A DNA stretch of 64,000 bases from Rodentibacter pneumotropicus DSM 21403 (GCF_000379905.1 NZ_KB904041.1:166351-230350), one strand, 5' to 3'; counted from the stretch's first letter, positions 6,673 through 16,308 are shown. Notes: a model not told the origin generated them from the letters alone. A program made the numbers and translations.

Positions 6673-6942
6673 TTACCGTTGAATCAAATATCTCAGCTTT
6701 GTTCCGTCTTGTTCAACGCTAAGTAGCGTATAGCCATGGTTTTTTGTATCTACCGGAATGTTATTGATGGATTGGGCACAATCACTTAATAATTCCAAAA
6801 TTTCACCTTTTTGTAATTGTGGCATGGTTTCAAGCATGGCAATCGCCGGATAAGGGCAAGGTTCGCCTAGTGTGTCTAAGGTATAATCCGGGGCGATATC
6901 TTTCGGCTCTTTATCTAATTTTTGAACAACGGTAAATGCCAT
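6673..6942 (-). CDS. TusA/YedF-family sulfur carrier
   Basis: An 89-residue TusA-fold protein with the hallmark GEPCPYPAIAML, whose CPxP cysteine (about residue 29) carries sulfur or selenium as a persulfide or perselenide. The N-terminal 20 residues extend beyond plain TusA, as in YeeD/YedF partners. It lies 33 bases downstream of the YeeE-type transporter gene on the same strand. That pairing is known both for thiosulfate uptake (YeeE-YeeD) and for selenium handling (YedE-YedF). The sequence alone does not settle which. Confidence 0.85.
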   Translation of the reverse strand: MAFTVVQKLDKEPKDIAPDYTLDTLGEPCPYPAIAMLETMPQLQKGEILELLSDCAQSINNIPVDTKNHGYTLLSVEQDGTKLRYLIQR

Positions 6943-6975
6943 AATGATTTCCTTTTTTTGATGAATGAATAAGGA

Positions 6976-8199
6976 TTAACAACCGCAAGATTGTTGTGAG
7001 CTTGCTGCAATTTTTGCTTTGGCTCTTGCGATGAAACGACCTTCCCACCAAATCACCGCAATTAAGCAGAGAATTAATAAACTGTAGTTTACTAATAAGC
7101 CCCCCACAGGGCCGAAAGCCTTAAGTAGGTTGAGTTTTTCATAATCTAAGGCGAGTGCTGGGGCGATATCGTCCCAAACGTAAGCTAAATAGGTTGAGCC
7201 GATAACATTACCTAATCCCACCCACATAAAGTGAACCTGACCTTCCATTGAACGATACATCCAACCGGTTTCACAGCCTCCTGCCAGTACGATACCAAAA
7301 CCGAATAATAATCCGCCGACAATTGCATTTGGACCAGCCCACATGATTTTTGGTGAAACGCCTAATTGGATATAAGAGAAAATACCGATTGTTCCCACCA
7401 TAATTCCGAAAATAATCGCTTTTGCCATATAGGCACGACCGGTTACCCATAAATCGCGGAAAGCAGAGGTAAAGCAAATTTGCGCGCGTTCGATTAATAA
7501 CCCGAAAGTTAAACCGCAAAACATGGCAAAACCCAATTTAATAGAGTAGGTCATCACATAAAATGATGAGATGAGATAGGCACAGAAAATGATCATTCCA
7601 ATCCAAAAACGGCGGAAGGCTTGTTTAGGATTGGTTTCTTCTAATTTTGCCGCCCCTTTTTTGAGTTCCAATTTAATGCGGAACATCGGAAGTAGGGTAA
7701 ATTTCACGCCAAAATAAGTACCGATTGCCGTAGCAATAGTAAAAAACCACGCATGAACAGAGAATTGTGGAATGCCGGTAAAAAGGGAGGCGAGGTTACA
7801 CCCCATAGCAAGACGAGCGCCAAATCCGGCTAAAGCTCCACCAATTAAGGCTTGAATAATGCGACGTTTATATGGTTGGTTACGCCACTTCACGTTATTT
7901 GCCCATAAAGCGGCAGAAATACAGCCGGCGAACATCCCCAAAATCATCACACCATCAATGCGGGTAAAAATGATTCCTTCCATTCCGATAATTTTATAAT
8001 AGCGCCACTCGCTCACATCCACCCCTAGGATTTGTAAGGCGTGTCCGCCCCAACGGGTGAATTCGCCCGTTACTGCCCAGTAGGTGCCGGTTACACCGAA
8101 ATAATAAGCAGAAAGCAAACCTGCTGCGATTACTGTGGCGACAGGGTTCCAATATTTAATGAGATAGTTTTGTTTGAATTGTTGCCAAATCTCTAACAT
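6976..8199 (-). CDS. YeeE/YedE-family sulfur- or selenium-compound transporter
   Basis: A 407-residue inner-membrane protein with about nine or ten hydrophobic segments in two related halves. Each half has the family's small-residue/cysteine signature: ARLAMGCNLASLF near residue 135 and VLAGGCETGWMYR near 315. These cysteines guide thiosulfate or a similar anion in YeeE. The C-terminus ends in SCGC, a possible extra thiol site. It forms an operon with the downstream TusA-like carrier. In E. coli nomenclature it could be YeeE or YedE, and I give no symbol because the substrate is uncertain. Confidence 0.85.
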   Translation of the reverse strand: MLEIWQQFKQNYLIKYWNPVATVIAAGLLSAYYFGVTGTYWAVTGEFTRWGGHALQILGVDVSEWRYYKIIGMEGIIFTRIDGVMILGMFAGCISAALWANNVKWRNQPYKRRIIQALIGGALAGFGARLAMGCNLASLFTGIPQFSVHAWFFTIATAIGTYFGVKFTLLPMFRIKLELKKGAAKLEETNPKQAFRRFWIGMIIFCAYLISSFYVMTYSIKLGFAMFCGLTFGLLIERAQICFTSAFRDLWVTGRAYMAKAIIFGIMVGTIGIFSYIQLGVSPKIMWAGPNAIVGGLLFGFGIVLAGGCETGWMYRSMEGQVHFMWVGLGNVIGSTYLAYVWDDIAPALALDYEKLNLLKAFGPVGGLLVNYSLLILCLIAVIWWEGRFIARAKAKIAASSQQSCGC

Positions 8200-8249
8200 A
8201 GGTTCTTAAATCCTTAAGAAAGTTAATGATTTGCAAGCGGAGGTATATG

Positions 8250-8348
8250 ATGAAAAATAGAATTGAGGATCCAATCAGATTTGTTCATTTCCTATACACA
8301 AACTTGCGATATATGAATGAATATGCTGTTAAAGCGCTGAGAGTATAA
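8250..8348 (+). CDS. Possible 32-residue small ORF upstream of ppk
   Basis: GGAGG (8239-8243) lies six bases before the ATG at 8250, a better site than many real genes have. The 32-residue product is basic and contains no signal peptide or membrane helix. It ends 37 bases before the Pho box. No homologue is recognised. It may be a chance ORF in the 260-base gap between the yeeE and ppk starts. Confidence 0.3.
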   Translation: MKNRIEDPIRFVHFLYTNLRYMNEYAVKALRV

Positions 8349-8385
8349 ACAAAAATATGAGGGAAAACAAAGAGGATTAATATTT

Positions 8386-8419
8386 CTGTCACGTTCCTGT
8401 CATTTTTATCGGTTATTTT
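8386..8419 (+). promoter_or_regulatory. Pho box and promoter of ppk
   Basis: CTGTCAC GTTC CTGTCAT (8386-8403) is two 7-base PhoB half-sites at the standard 11-base period. An AT-rich -10 candidate (TATTTT, 8414-8419) lies about ten bases after it, where PhoB-activated promoters have theirs. The ppk start is 41 bases further on. Confidence 0.75.
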
Positions 8420-8459
8420 TTCCATTCGAAATGTAATAGTAAAAATAGGGATAATTACA

Positions 8460-10526
8460 ATGACTGATAATAATCGTTTTCTTTGTCGAGAAATGAGCCT
8501 ACTGGCTTTTAACCGTCGGGTTTTAGCTCAAGCACAAGATCCGAATACCCCTTTGTTAGAACGCCTACGTTTTGTCTGTATTGTTTCATCAAATTTAGAT
8601 GAATTTTTTGAGGTTCGTGTTGCGGGTCTGAAACGTGAAAGTAAACTATATCCTTATGCCTTGTTAGACTGTGGTAAAACTGCAGAGGAGATTATTGCTG
8701 TTGTTTCAAAGGAAGCCCATAATTTAATTAATGAACAATATGCTTTATTTAATGATGTACTTCAGCCGGAATTAGCAAAAGAAGGCATTCATTTTTATCG
8801 TCGTCGAAATTGGACGGAGGCACAACGTGAGTGGGTGAGTCAGTATTTTGATCGTGAATTACTCCCTATATTAACGCCAATAGGGCTTGATCCTTCTCAT
8901 CCTTTTCCACGTCTATTGAATAAATCGCTTAATTTTGCGGTGGAACTTGATGGCAATGATGCCTTTGGCAGACCCTCCAGTATGGCAATCGTACAGGCTC
9001 CGCGTATTTTGCCTCGTGTAGTAAAAATGCCGCCGGATCTTTGCCAAGGAGAAAATGGCTTTGTTTTTCTCTCTTCTATTTTACATTCCAATGTACATAA
9101 ATTATTTTTAGGTATGACAGTGAAAGGCTGCCATCAATTTCGTCTTACTCGAGACAGTGATCTTAGTGTGGAATCGGATAGAGAACAGTTGGATAATTTA
9201 CGAACGGCAATACAGAGTGAATTACATGATCGTGAATATGGTGACGGAGTACGTTTAGAAGTTGCTGATCTTTGCCCTGCACATATTTATGATTTTTTAC
9301 TGGCGCAATTTAAGCTCAGTTCCCATGAACTTTATCGTGTGAAAGGTCCGGTAAATCTTATCCGTTTGAATGCTATTCCTGATTTAGTTGAGCGACCTGA
9401 TTTAAAATTTCCTTCAGTTACGCCTAGTCCTTTATCCAAGCAAACAAAGATTAATTCGATTTTGAACTATGTCAGGCAAACACCTCTCTTGTTGCATCAC
9501 CCTTATCAGTCGTTTGAACCGGTGGTTCAAATGATCAGTGAAGCTGCCAGTGATCCTTCGGTATTAGCTATCAAAATGACGATTTATCGCACAGGAAGCC
9601 GCTCAGAACTGGTCAATGCATTGATGCAAGCTGCATTATCAGGTAAGCAAGTGACCGTTGTCGTTGAGTTAATGGCTCGTTTTGATGAGGCTAATAATGT
9701 CAACTGGGCACAACAGCTTGAAGATGCCGGGGCCCACGTCGTTTATGGTGTCTTTGGTTATAAAGTACACGCCAAAATGGTGCTGATTATCCGTCGTGAA
9801 CAAGGAGTACTTAAACGTTACGCCCATTTAGGCACAGGGAATTATCATCAAGGAACGTCCCGCATTTATACGGACTTTGGCTTAATTACCTCCGATGAAC
9901 AGATTACCTATGATGTGAATACTTTATTTATGGAAATTACAGGGTTAGGAAGACCGGTAAAATTAAACAAGCTCTATCAAAGCCCCTTCACTTTACATCA
10001 ATCAGTTCTGGCTCACATCAAGCAAGAAACTCGAAATGCACATGCGGGTAGGATGGGAAGAATTATTGCAAAAATGAATTCTTTGGTCGATACCGGTGTT
10101 ATTGAGGCTTTATACGAAGCCAGTCAAGCCGGCGTACAAATTGATTTAATTGTTCGGGGAATGTGTACTTTGCGTCCTGGTGTAGAAGGGCTTTCCGAGA
10201 ATATCCGTGTGCGTTCTATTGTTGGGCGTCAACTTGAACACGCTCGAGTTTATTATTTCTATAATAATGGTGCAGAAAATACCTATATTTCTAGTGCAGA
10301 TTGGATGGGACGTAATTTTTTCCGCCGAATTGAAACTGCCACACCGATTGAATCCCCTGAGCTCAAAGCCCGTGTGATTGAAGAAAGTCTCACAATGGCA
10401 TTAAAAGATAATACGAAAGCATGGGAAATGCTGCCTGATGGCAGCTATAAAAAAATTGTTCCTGCAGAAAATGAAGTACCTTTTAGCTTACAAAATGCTT
10501 TATGGGAAAAGTACGGGCATTTATAG
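8460..10526 (+). CDS. ppk: Polyphosphate kinase 1
   Basis: The 688-residue protein has the usual PPK1 length and order: N domain (NRFLCREMSLLAFNRRVL, SSNLDEFFEVRVAG), head domain, and two phospholipase-D-like C domains. YKVHAKMVLI carries the histidine that is autophosphorylated, and the HLGTGNYHQ motif follows it. It polymerises the gamma-phosphate of ATP into polyphosphate at the membrane. No ppx follows, so it is monocistronic and closed by the palindromic terminator at 10584. The Pho box upstream predicts induction in phosphate starvation. Confidence 0.97.
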   Translation: MTDNNRFLCREMSLLAFNRRVLAQAQDPNTPLLERLRFVCIVSSNLDEFFEVRVAGLKRESKLYPYALLDCGKTAEEIIAVVSKEAHNLINEQYALFNDVLQPELAKEGIHFYRRRNWTEAQREWVSQYFDRELLPILTPIGLDPSHPFPRLLNKSLNFAVELDGNDAFGRPSSMAIVQAPRILPRVVKMPPDLCQGENGFVFLSSILHSNVHKLFLGMTVKGCHQFRLTRDSDLSVESDREQLDNLRTAIQSELHDREYGDGVRLEVADLCPAHIYDFLLAQFKLSSHELYRVKGPVNLIRLNAIPDLVERPDLKFPSVTPSPLSKQTKINSILNYVRQTPLLLHHPYQSFEPVVQMISEAASDPSVLAIKMTIYRTGSRSELVNALMQAALSGKQVTVVVELMARFDEANNVNWAQQLEDAGAHVVYGVFGYKVHAKMVLIIRREQGVLKRYAHLGTGNYHQGTSRIYTDFGLITSDEQITYDVNTLFMEITGLGRPVKLNKLYQSPFTLHQSVLAHIKQETRNAHAGRMGRIIAKMNSLVDTGVIEALYEASQAGVQIDLIVRGMCTLRPGVEGLSENIRVRSIVGRQLEHARVYYFYNNGAENTYISSADWMGRNFFRRIETATPIESPELKARVIEESLTMALKDNTKAWEMLPDGSYKKIVPAENEVPFSLQNALWEKYGHL

Positions 10527-10583
10527 TTCAATAAGGGGAAATATCCTCTTATTCATTTCACACATATCTTCTTAGATAAATAG

Positions 10584-10613
10584 AAAAAGCATTTTGAATT
10601 CAAAATGCTTTTT
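10584..10613. terminator. Perfect 30-base palindromic bidirectional terminator
   Basis: AAAAAGCATTTTGAA is followed by its exact complement TTCAAAATGCTTTTT. The A and T runs at either end make it work for ppk on the plus strand and the FkbM gene on the minus strand. Confidence 0.85.
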
Positions 10614-10626
10614 AAATATTCTTTAT

Positions 10627-11460
10627 TTAATTTTGATATGTTAGTCGTGGTACTTGAGATAAATCCATTTCAGGTTTGGCTAATGTTTCTATAGGTAAAG
10701 TTGAGGTTTTTGTGCGATGAAAACAGGCTAGGTTATAGTCTAAACCGGAAATGGTTTTTTCCTGATTGAAATAATTATTAGGCTGATAGCGATCAGAAAT
10801 AAACCAGAAACATTGATAATCAAGTTGATTTAAATAATTCAATATTGCCTCGGATTTATGGGGATGGGCTTCAATAAAAATAACAGGTTTGTATTGGTTA
10901 ATAATATTGGTCGCTCCTTTTAATACATTGAGATCAAATCCTTCCGCATCAATTTTCAGTAAGGATAGCTCCGTTAATTTTTGAATCTCGGGATGTTTAT
11001 CCAAAGTAACAACTTGAACCCATTCGTTATGCGTAGATCCTTGAAAATTCCCTTCCGTATCAAATCCTTTATCCAAAGAAAAGCTGCCATAATTCCAAAC
11101 CGTATCATAATTTGATGAGGGGATTTCAATCTCTTCTTTTTGATTACTTACGCCTTGGTGATAAGCGTAAACATTAGTGAGATGATTTAATGAAATATTG
11201 GCACAGAGAGTTTGGAAAATAATACGTTGGGGCTCAAAGCAAAATAATTTACCTTGTGGCGCAAATTTTGCAAGTGGGACGGAGTGTATCCCGATATTTG
11301 CTCCCACTTCAATAATATTACTGTGGCTAGACAAAATGCTCCGGAAAAATTGCACTTCAACTTCCGACCATTCACCATAAGCTTTGACAAATTGACTAAT
11401 AAAATCACCTTCAATGAGATTAAATAGTCCCCATTTTGTTTGTTGTAATGAAGTACGCAT
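10627..11460 (-). CDS. FkbM-family methyltransferase
   Basis: A 277-residue soluble Rossmann-fold enzyme. The SAM-binding motif IIEVGANIGIHSVPLAKFA is at about 52-70, followed by the acidic strand GKLFCFEPQ, and later LLKIDAEGFDLNVLKG and PVIFIEAHP, the standard FkbM order. FkbM enzymes O-methylate sugars or polyketide-like substrates. The target here is unknown. It stands alone, with no polysaccharide genes nearby. The 340 bases upstream (11461-11802) contain one uptake signal at about 11560 and no convincing gene. Confidence 0.85.
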   Translation of the reverse strand: MRTSLQQTKWGLFNLIEGDFISQFVKAYGEWSEVEVQFFRSILSSHSNIIEVGANIGIHSVPLAKFAPQGKLFCFEPQRIIFQTLCANISLNHLTNVYAYHQGVSNQKEEIEIPSSNYDTVWNYGSFSLDKGFDTEGNFQGSTHNEWVQVVTLDKHPEIQKLTELSLLKIDAEGFDLNVLKGATNIINQYKPVIFIEAHPHKSEAILNYLNQLDYQCFWFISDRYQPNNYFNQEKTISGLDYNLACFHRTKTSTLPIETLAKPEMDLSQVPRLTYQN

Positions 11461-11802
11461 AAATTGAACCTATGCTCATGAAATTAGTATGAGGTATTAT
11501 AAATCGTTTTTTTGGAGGGGAGAGCAATTTTTGCGTATTTTTTATTCTTGATGCTTATAAAGTGCGGTTAATTTTATGCGAATTTTTATTTTTATCCGTC
11601 AATGTTGAATTGATAAGATATTGTATGTACTTTGAAAACGATATTCTCGAAATGGAGAAAGATATTGATTCAAAATGAGATGCCTGAATAGACTAATGAT
11701 GGGGACCGAGATTATTGACGGAGTTTTATCAACCCGCTTTAATTGAGGTTTAGATGTACCCACGTTTAGTTTAGCTTGTGGCAATTATAACAAGGAGAAA
11801 AA

Positions 11803-12614
11803 ATGAAAATGAACCTACTCAAAACTTTAACGCCCGAACTTAGTGTAGTTTTGCAAAATGATATTCCCGTACTGTATTTAAAGCATCAAATTGGCACAGC
11901 AAAGATTGCATTACAGGGAGCGCAATTGTTAAGTTGGCAACCAGGAGGGCAAAGCAAGACGTATTATGGTTGAGCGAAATTGAGCCTTTTCAAATGGCGA
12001 CGGCAATCCGTGGCGGCATACCGATTTGTTATCCATGGTTTGGTAGCGTGAAACAACCTGCGCATGGTACGGCTCGAATTCGTCTCTGGCAGTTAAGCCA
12101 TTATGCTTTGACTAAAGACAAAGTGCGGTTGGAATTTTCGTTATTTTCCGATTTAAATGTTATTGAAGCAAAAATGGCGATGGTTTTTACGGATAAGTGC
12201 CATATCAGTTTTACCCATTATGGTGAACAACCGGCACAAGTGGCATTACACAGTTATTTTAATGTGGGCGATATTGCTCAAGTTGAAATCGTGAACTTGC
12301 CCGAAACCTGTTTTAACAGTTTGACTCAGCAACAAGAAAATGTACCCTCACCACGTTCCATCACGGAAAATGTAGATTGTATTTATTCAGCGGAGAAAAA
12401 ACAAAACCAAATTGTTGATAAAGTATTAAATCGTACTATTCAATTACATCATCATGATGCAAGCCAACTTGTCCTTTGGAATCCGTGGCATAAATCCACC
12501 AGTGCGATGAGTGAGAAGGCTTATCAACATATGGTTTGCTTGGAAACTGCAAGAATCGATCATTTGCTAGAATTTGGCGAAAGTGTCAGTGTAGAAATTT
12601 GTGTGAATGGCTAA
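11803..12614 (+). pseudogene. yeaD: yeaD (D-hexose-6-phosphate mutarotase), frameshifted
   Basis: Translation from ATG 11803 (AAGGAG at 11792-11797) gives the YeaD N-terminus (VLYLKHQIGTAKIALQGAQL, SWQP) and then stops at about 11973. The remainder continues in another frame from AKQDVLWLSEIEPF through TAIRGGIPICYPWFG and HGTARIRLW to the end at 12614. The shift lies in CCAGGAGGGC (11941-11950), where one base appears to be missing. Restored length is about 270 residues, the family norm. YeaD interconverts glucose-6-phosphate anomers. The gene order yeaD-infC-rpmI-rplT matches H. influenzae. This is either a real pseudogene or a sequence error. Confidence 0.85.
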
Positions 12615-12617
12615 ATT

Positions 12618-12649
12618 TTGTTGCATAAAATTGGTGGATACTATAAAAT
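12618..12649 (+). promoter_or_regulatory. Possible infC promoter
   Basis: TTGTTG (12618-12623), an 18-base spacer and TATAAA (12642-12647, within TATAAAAT) lie about 100 bases before infC. The match is only moderate. Confidence 0.4.
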
Positions 12650-12746
12650 CCGCGCGTTTTGCTCATTTTTATAAATAAGTGAGAGAATTTGGAATCTTTT
12701 GCGTGTTGTGAAAGTTTTTGCATAAACCAATAGAAGGAATACGATT

Positions 12747-13289
12747 ATTAAAACCGTAAAAAAAGCGCCGGCAGTAAATCGCCCGAATCGCATTAATGAT
12801 GAAATTCGTGTAAAAGAAGTTCGTTTAATAGACCAAGATGGTGAACAATTAGGGATTGTTTCCATTCAACAAGCATTAGAAATGGCGGAGCAAGCGGAGC
12901 TCGATCTTGTTGAAATTAGTCCAAATGCAGAGCCTCCGGTTTGTCGCATTATGAATTACGGTAAATTCCTCTACGAGAAAAGCAAAACCGCAAAAGAGCA
13001 GAAGAAAAAACAAAAAGTCGTACAAGTGAAGGAAATTAAATTCCGTCCGGGTACAGACGAGGGTGATTACCAAGTTAAGTTACGCAGTCTTATCCGTTTC
13101 TTGGAAGACGGTGATAAAGCAAAGATTACTGTGCGTTTCCGTGGTCGTGAGATGGCACACCAAGACATTGGTTTAGAAGTGTTGGAACGTGTGAAAAACG
13201 ATTTGGCTGAAATTTCAGTGGTTGAATCCGCACCGGGTAAGTTAGAAGGTCGTCAAGCCGTAATGGTATTAGCGCCGAAGAAAAAATAA
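12747..13289 (+). CDS. infC: Translation initiation factor IF-3, starting at ATT
   Basis: The conserved protein begins well upstream of any ATG: ATT-AAA-ACC-GTA at 12747 gives (M)[18 protein letters not shown], the family N-terminus, 180 residues in all. AAGGA (12734-12738) is eight bases before it. A second ATT sits at 12744. A start at AUU is the classic infC feature by which IF-3 limits its own synthesis through rejecting non-standard start codons. The N domain, basic linker ([13 protein letters not shown]) and C domain ending in VMVLAPKKK are all intact. IF-3 binds the 30S subunit and checks initiator tRNA pairing. Confidence 0.95.
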   Translation: MKTVKKAPAVNRPNRINDEIRVKEVRLIDQDGEQLGIVSIQQALEMAEQAELDLVEISPNAEPPVCRIMNYGKFLYEKSKTAKEQKKKQKVVQVKEIKFRPGTDEGDYQVKLRSLIRFLEDGDKAKITVRFRGREMAHQDIGLEVLERVKNDLAEISVVESAPGKLEGRQAVMVLAPKKK

Positions 13290-13510
13290 GAATTTTTTGT
13301 TGAGATTTTAGGGTATAACCTCTGGTCTCAATGAAAATCTTTTCACTTAGGTGAAAAGTCATTGTAAGTTGGGCAGACTACGCAGCCTAACTACTTTGAG
13401 AAAAGGCAAATAAATTTGCCTTATGATGGAAATGATCAGCGCCTCCAAGTAACTTTTTTAGTTCGCCTGATTATGTTGTTTTAAACGAAAAATGCGGAGT
13501 TATTTTAACA
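13290..13510 (+). promoter_or_regulatory. infC-rpmI intercistronic leader, candidate L20 autoregulatory RNA
   Basis: The 221 bases without a gene form a chain of hairpins. They include CTTTTCAC/GTGAAAAG, AGTTGGGC/GCCTAACT (one G-U) and AAGGCAAA (13403-13410)/TTTGCCTT (13415-13422). None has a T tail, so these are not terminators. In gamma-proteobacteria ribosomal protein L20 represses rpmI-rplT by binding structured mRNA between infC and rpmI. The length and position fit that role. I have not matched the L20 binding core. Confidence 0.55.
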
Positions 13511-13708
13511 ATGCCTAAAATCAAAACAGTACGCGGCGCAGCTAAGCGTTTCAAAAAAACTGCTTCCGGCGGTTTCAAGCGTAAACAATCTCACTTACGT
13601 CATATTTTGACTAAAAAAACAACTAAGCGTAAACGTCATTTACGTCATAAATCCATGGTTGCGAAAGCAGACCAAGTTTTAGTCGTAGCTTGCTTACCGT
13701 ACGCATAA
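13511..13708 (+). CDS. rpmI: 50S ribosomal protein L35
   Basis: The 65-residue, highly basic protein starts [20 protein letters not shown] and ends in [14 protein letters not shown], the conserved L35 ends. It is the middle gene of infC-rpmI-rplT and should be regulated with rplT by L20. Confidence 0.97.
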
Positions 13709-13770
13709 GCCGTTATTTAAGCGAAACGTACGATTAGTTCATTTAGTAGAAAATAGACATAGGAGATTAA

Positions 13771-14127
<357 letters not shown>

Positions 14128-14148
14128 TTTTTAAAGTTTAGAGAATGG

Positions 14149-14172
14149 GGACGCTGAAAGGCGTCCTTTTTT
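14149..14172 (+). terminator. Terminator of infC-rpmI-rplT
   Basis: GGACGC (14149-14154) pairs with GCGTCC (14161-14166), followed by TTTTTT. Confidence 0.9.
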
Positions 14173-14342
14173 CTTATATTCATTTTCATCTTTTCGCTTT
14201 TATTTCCAAACCGTATAAAATAGTGCGGTCACAAAAAAAGCAAGGTTTTTTGAATATTGGCTTTTCCAACGGCTCCAAAGGAGTGAATAAATCACTTTAG
14301 TGATTTATGAATAATTTTAGTGAAATTTTTTACGAGGTTACA

Positions 14343-16277
14343 GTGGCATTAATCAGCTTAACAAATGGCTATCTTTCTTTTAGTGACGCACCATTATTAG
14401 ATCATAGCGAACTTCATATTGAACCTAACGAACGTGTTTGTTTGGTTGGGCGAAATGGCGCAGGCAAATCAACATTACTCAAAATTATTGCCGGTGATAT
14501 ATTGTTAGACGACGGTAAGATCCAATATGAAAAAGATTTGGTTGTATCCAGACTTGAACAGGATCCACCACGCAATACGGAAGGTAATGTATTTGATTAT
14601 GTGGCAGAAGGAATTGGTCATTTAACGGATTTATTAAAAGAATATCATCGAATTTCCGTTGAGCTTGAAGAAAATTATACGGAGCAAATTCTAAGCCGGC
14701 TAGAACAAATTCAAACGAAGCTAGAACACGCAGACGGTTGGCGATTTGAAAATAAAATTAATGAAGTGCTACTCAAGTTAGGCTTAAATCCTAATACAAA
14801 ACTGACCGCACTTTCCGGTGGCTGGTTGCGTAAAGCGGCATTAGCACGTGCCTTAGTTAGCGATCCTGATGTGCTATTACTTGATGAGCCGACCAACCAT
14901 TTGGATGTGGAGGCGATTGAATGGCTGGAAAATTTTCTCTTAGAATTTAGCGGTAGCATTGTATTTATTTCCCATGATCGTTCTTTCATCCGAAAAATGG
15001 CGACACGTATTGTGGATTTAGATCGCGGAAAACTGGTTTCTTATCCGGGGAATTATGATTTATATCTCACTACAAAAGAAGAAAATCTCCGTGTTGAAGC
15101 CCTTCAAAATGAATTGTTTGATAAGCGGTTGGCTCAGGAAGAAGTATGGATTCGCCAAGGTATAAAAGCACGTCGTACCCGTAATGAAGGGCGTGTTCGC
15201 GCATTAAAGGCAATGCGTGAGGAACGCCGCCAACGTCGTGATGTGATGGGAACGGCAAAATTACAACTTGATACTTCAAGCCGTTCCGGAAAGATCGTGT
15301 TTGAAATGGAAAATGTGAGTTATGAGGTGGCGGGTAAGCAATTATTAAAAGATTTCAGTACCACCATTTTACGAGGGGATAAGATTGCTTTAGTCGGGCC
15401 AAATGGCTGTGGAAAAACCACCTTTATTAAATTATTACTCGGTGAAATTCAACCGACAGGTGGAAAAATTCATACCGGAACAAAATTAGAAATCGCCTAT
15501 TTTGACCAATACCGAGCGGATCTTGATCCGGAAAAAAGCGTAATGGATAATGTTGCCGATGGTAAGCAAGATATCGAAGTGAACGGCGTAAAACGCCATG
15601 TATTGGGCTATTTGCAAGATTTCTTATTTCCGCCTAAACGGGCAATGATCCCGGTGAAAGCCTTATCAGGTGGGGAACGTAACCGCTTGTTATTAGCAAA
15701 ACTATTACTTAAACCGAATAATTTACTGATTCTTGATGAACCTACGAATGATTTAGATGTGGAAACTTTAGAGCTGTTAGAAGAAATTCTGACGGACTAT
15801 CAAGGCACTTTATTGATCGTGAGCCATGACCGCCAATTTATTGATAATACTGCCACAGAGTGTTATTTGTTTGAGGGAAATGGAATTGTCAATAAGTATG
15901 TAGGCGGTTTCTTTGATGCTAAACAGCAGCAAGCAAACTTTTGGGCAAGCAAAGCTGTGCAAGAAAACATGAAAAAATCACCGGCTAAACCGCAAGAAAA
16001 TACGGTAAAAACCGACCGCACTTCTAGGCCCAAATCCGTTAAATTATCCTATAAAGAGCAGCGAGAATTGGAACAGCTCCCACAGCAATTGGAAGAATTA
16101 GAGGAAAAATTGACGGTACTTCAAGCGGAGGTCAGTGAATCTGGCTTTTTCCAACAATCCCATGAAATAACCGATGCGAAACTAAAAGAATTGGCGGATA
16201 CGGAATCGCTTCTTGAACAAATATTCTTGCGTTGGGAAGAATTGGAAGAGAAAAAAAGTATTGCAGAAAGTAAGTGA
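14343..16277 (+). CDS. uup: ABC-F ATPase Uup
   Basis: I choose the GTG at 14343, because GAGG (14334-14337) precedes it and MALISLTNGYLSF is the family N-terminus. An upstream in-frame ATG at 14307 would add 12 atypical residues. The 644-residue protein has two ABC domains: Walker A GRNGAGKST and GPNGCGKTT, signatures LSGGWLRKAALARAL and LSGGERNRLLLAKLL, Walker B LLLDEPTNHLD and LILDEPTNDLD. The final 75 residues form the coiled coil typical of Uup. There is no membrane domain. ABC-F proteins act on ribosomes, and Uup is also linked to precise excision of transposons and DNA branch processing. Confidence 0.93.
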   Translation: MALISLTNGYLSFSDAPLLDHSELHIEPNERVCLVGRNGAGKSTLLKIIAGDILLDDGKIQYEKDLVVSRLEQDPPRNTEGNVFDYVAEGIGHLTDLLKEYHRISVELEENYTEQILSRLEQIQTKLEHADGWRFENKINEVLLKLGLNPNTKLTALSGGWLRKAALARALVSDPDVLLLDEPTNHLDVEAIEWLENFLLEFSGSIVFISHDRSFIRKMATRIVDLDRGKLVSYPGNYDLYLTTKEENLRVEALQNELFDKRLAQEEVWIRQGIKARRTRNEGRVRALKAMREERRQRRDVMGTAKLQLDTSSRSGKIVFEMENVSYEVAGKQLLKDFSTTILRGDKIALVGPNGCGKTTFIKLLLGEIQPTGGKIHTGTKLEIAYFDQYRADLDPEKSVMDNVADGKQDIEVNGVKRHVLGYLQDFLFPPKRAMIPVKALSGGERNRLLLAKLLLKPNNLLILDEPTNDLDVETLELLEEILTDYQGTLLIVSHDRQFIDNTATECYLFEGNGIVNKYVGGFFDAKQQQANFWASKAVQENMKKSPAKPQENTVKTDRTSRPKSVKLSYKEQRELEQLPQQLEELEEKLTVLQAEVSESGFFQQSHEITDAKLKELADTESLLEQIFLRWEELEEKKSIAESK

Positions 16278-16283
16278 TAAAAA

Positions 16284-16308
16284 AACCGAGCATGGGCTCG
16301 GTTTTTTA
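16284..16308. terminator. Bidirectional terminator between uup and the Na+ symporter gene
   Basis: AACCGAGC (16284-16291) pairs with GCTCGGTT (16296-16303). An A run precedes it and a T run follows, serving both convergent genes. Confidence 0.85.

Noticed and set aside
11599-11784. 61-codon minus-strand frame upstream of yeaD
   Set aside because: No ribosome binding site, no recognisable composition, and it overlaps the likely yeaD promoter.
12882-13289. infC starting at its first ATG
   Set aside because: That would delete 45 conserved N-terminal residues; the ATT at 12747 restores the complete protein.
14307-14342. ATG start for uup 12 codons upstream
   Set aside because: No ribosome site, and the family begins at MALISL, which has GAGG ahead of the GTG at 14343.
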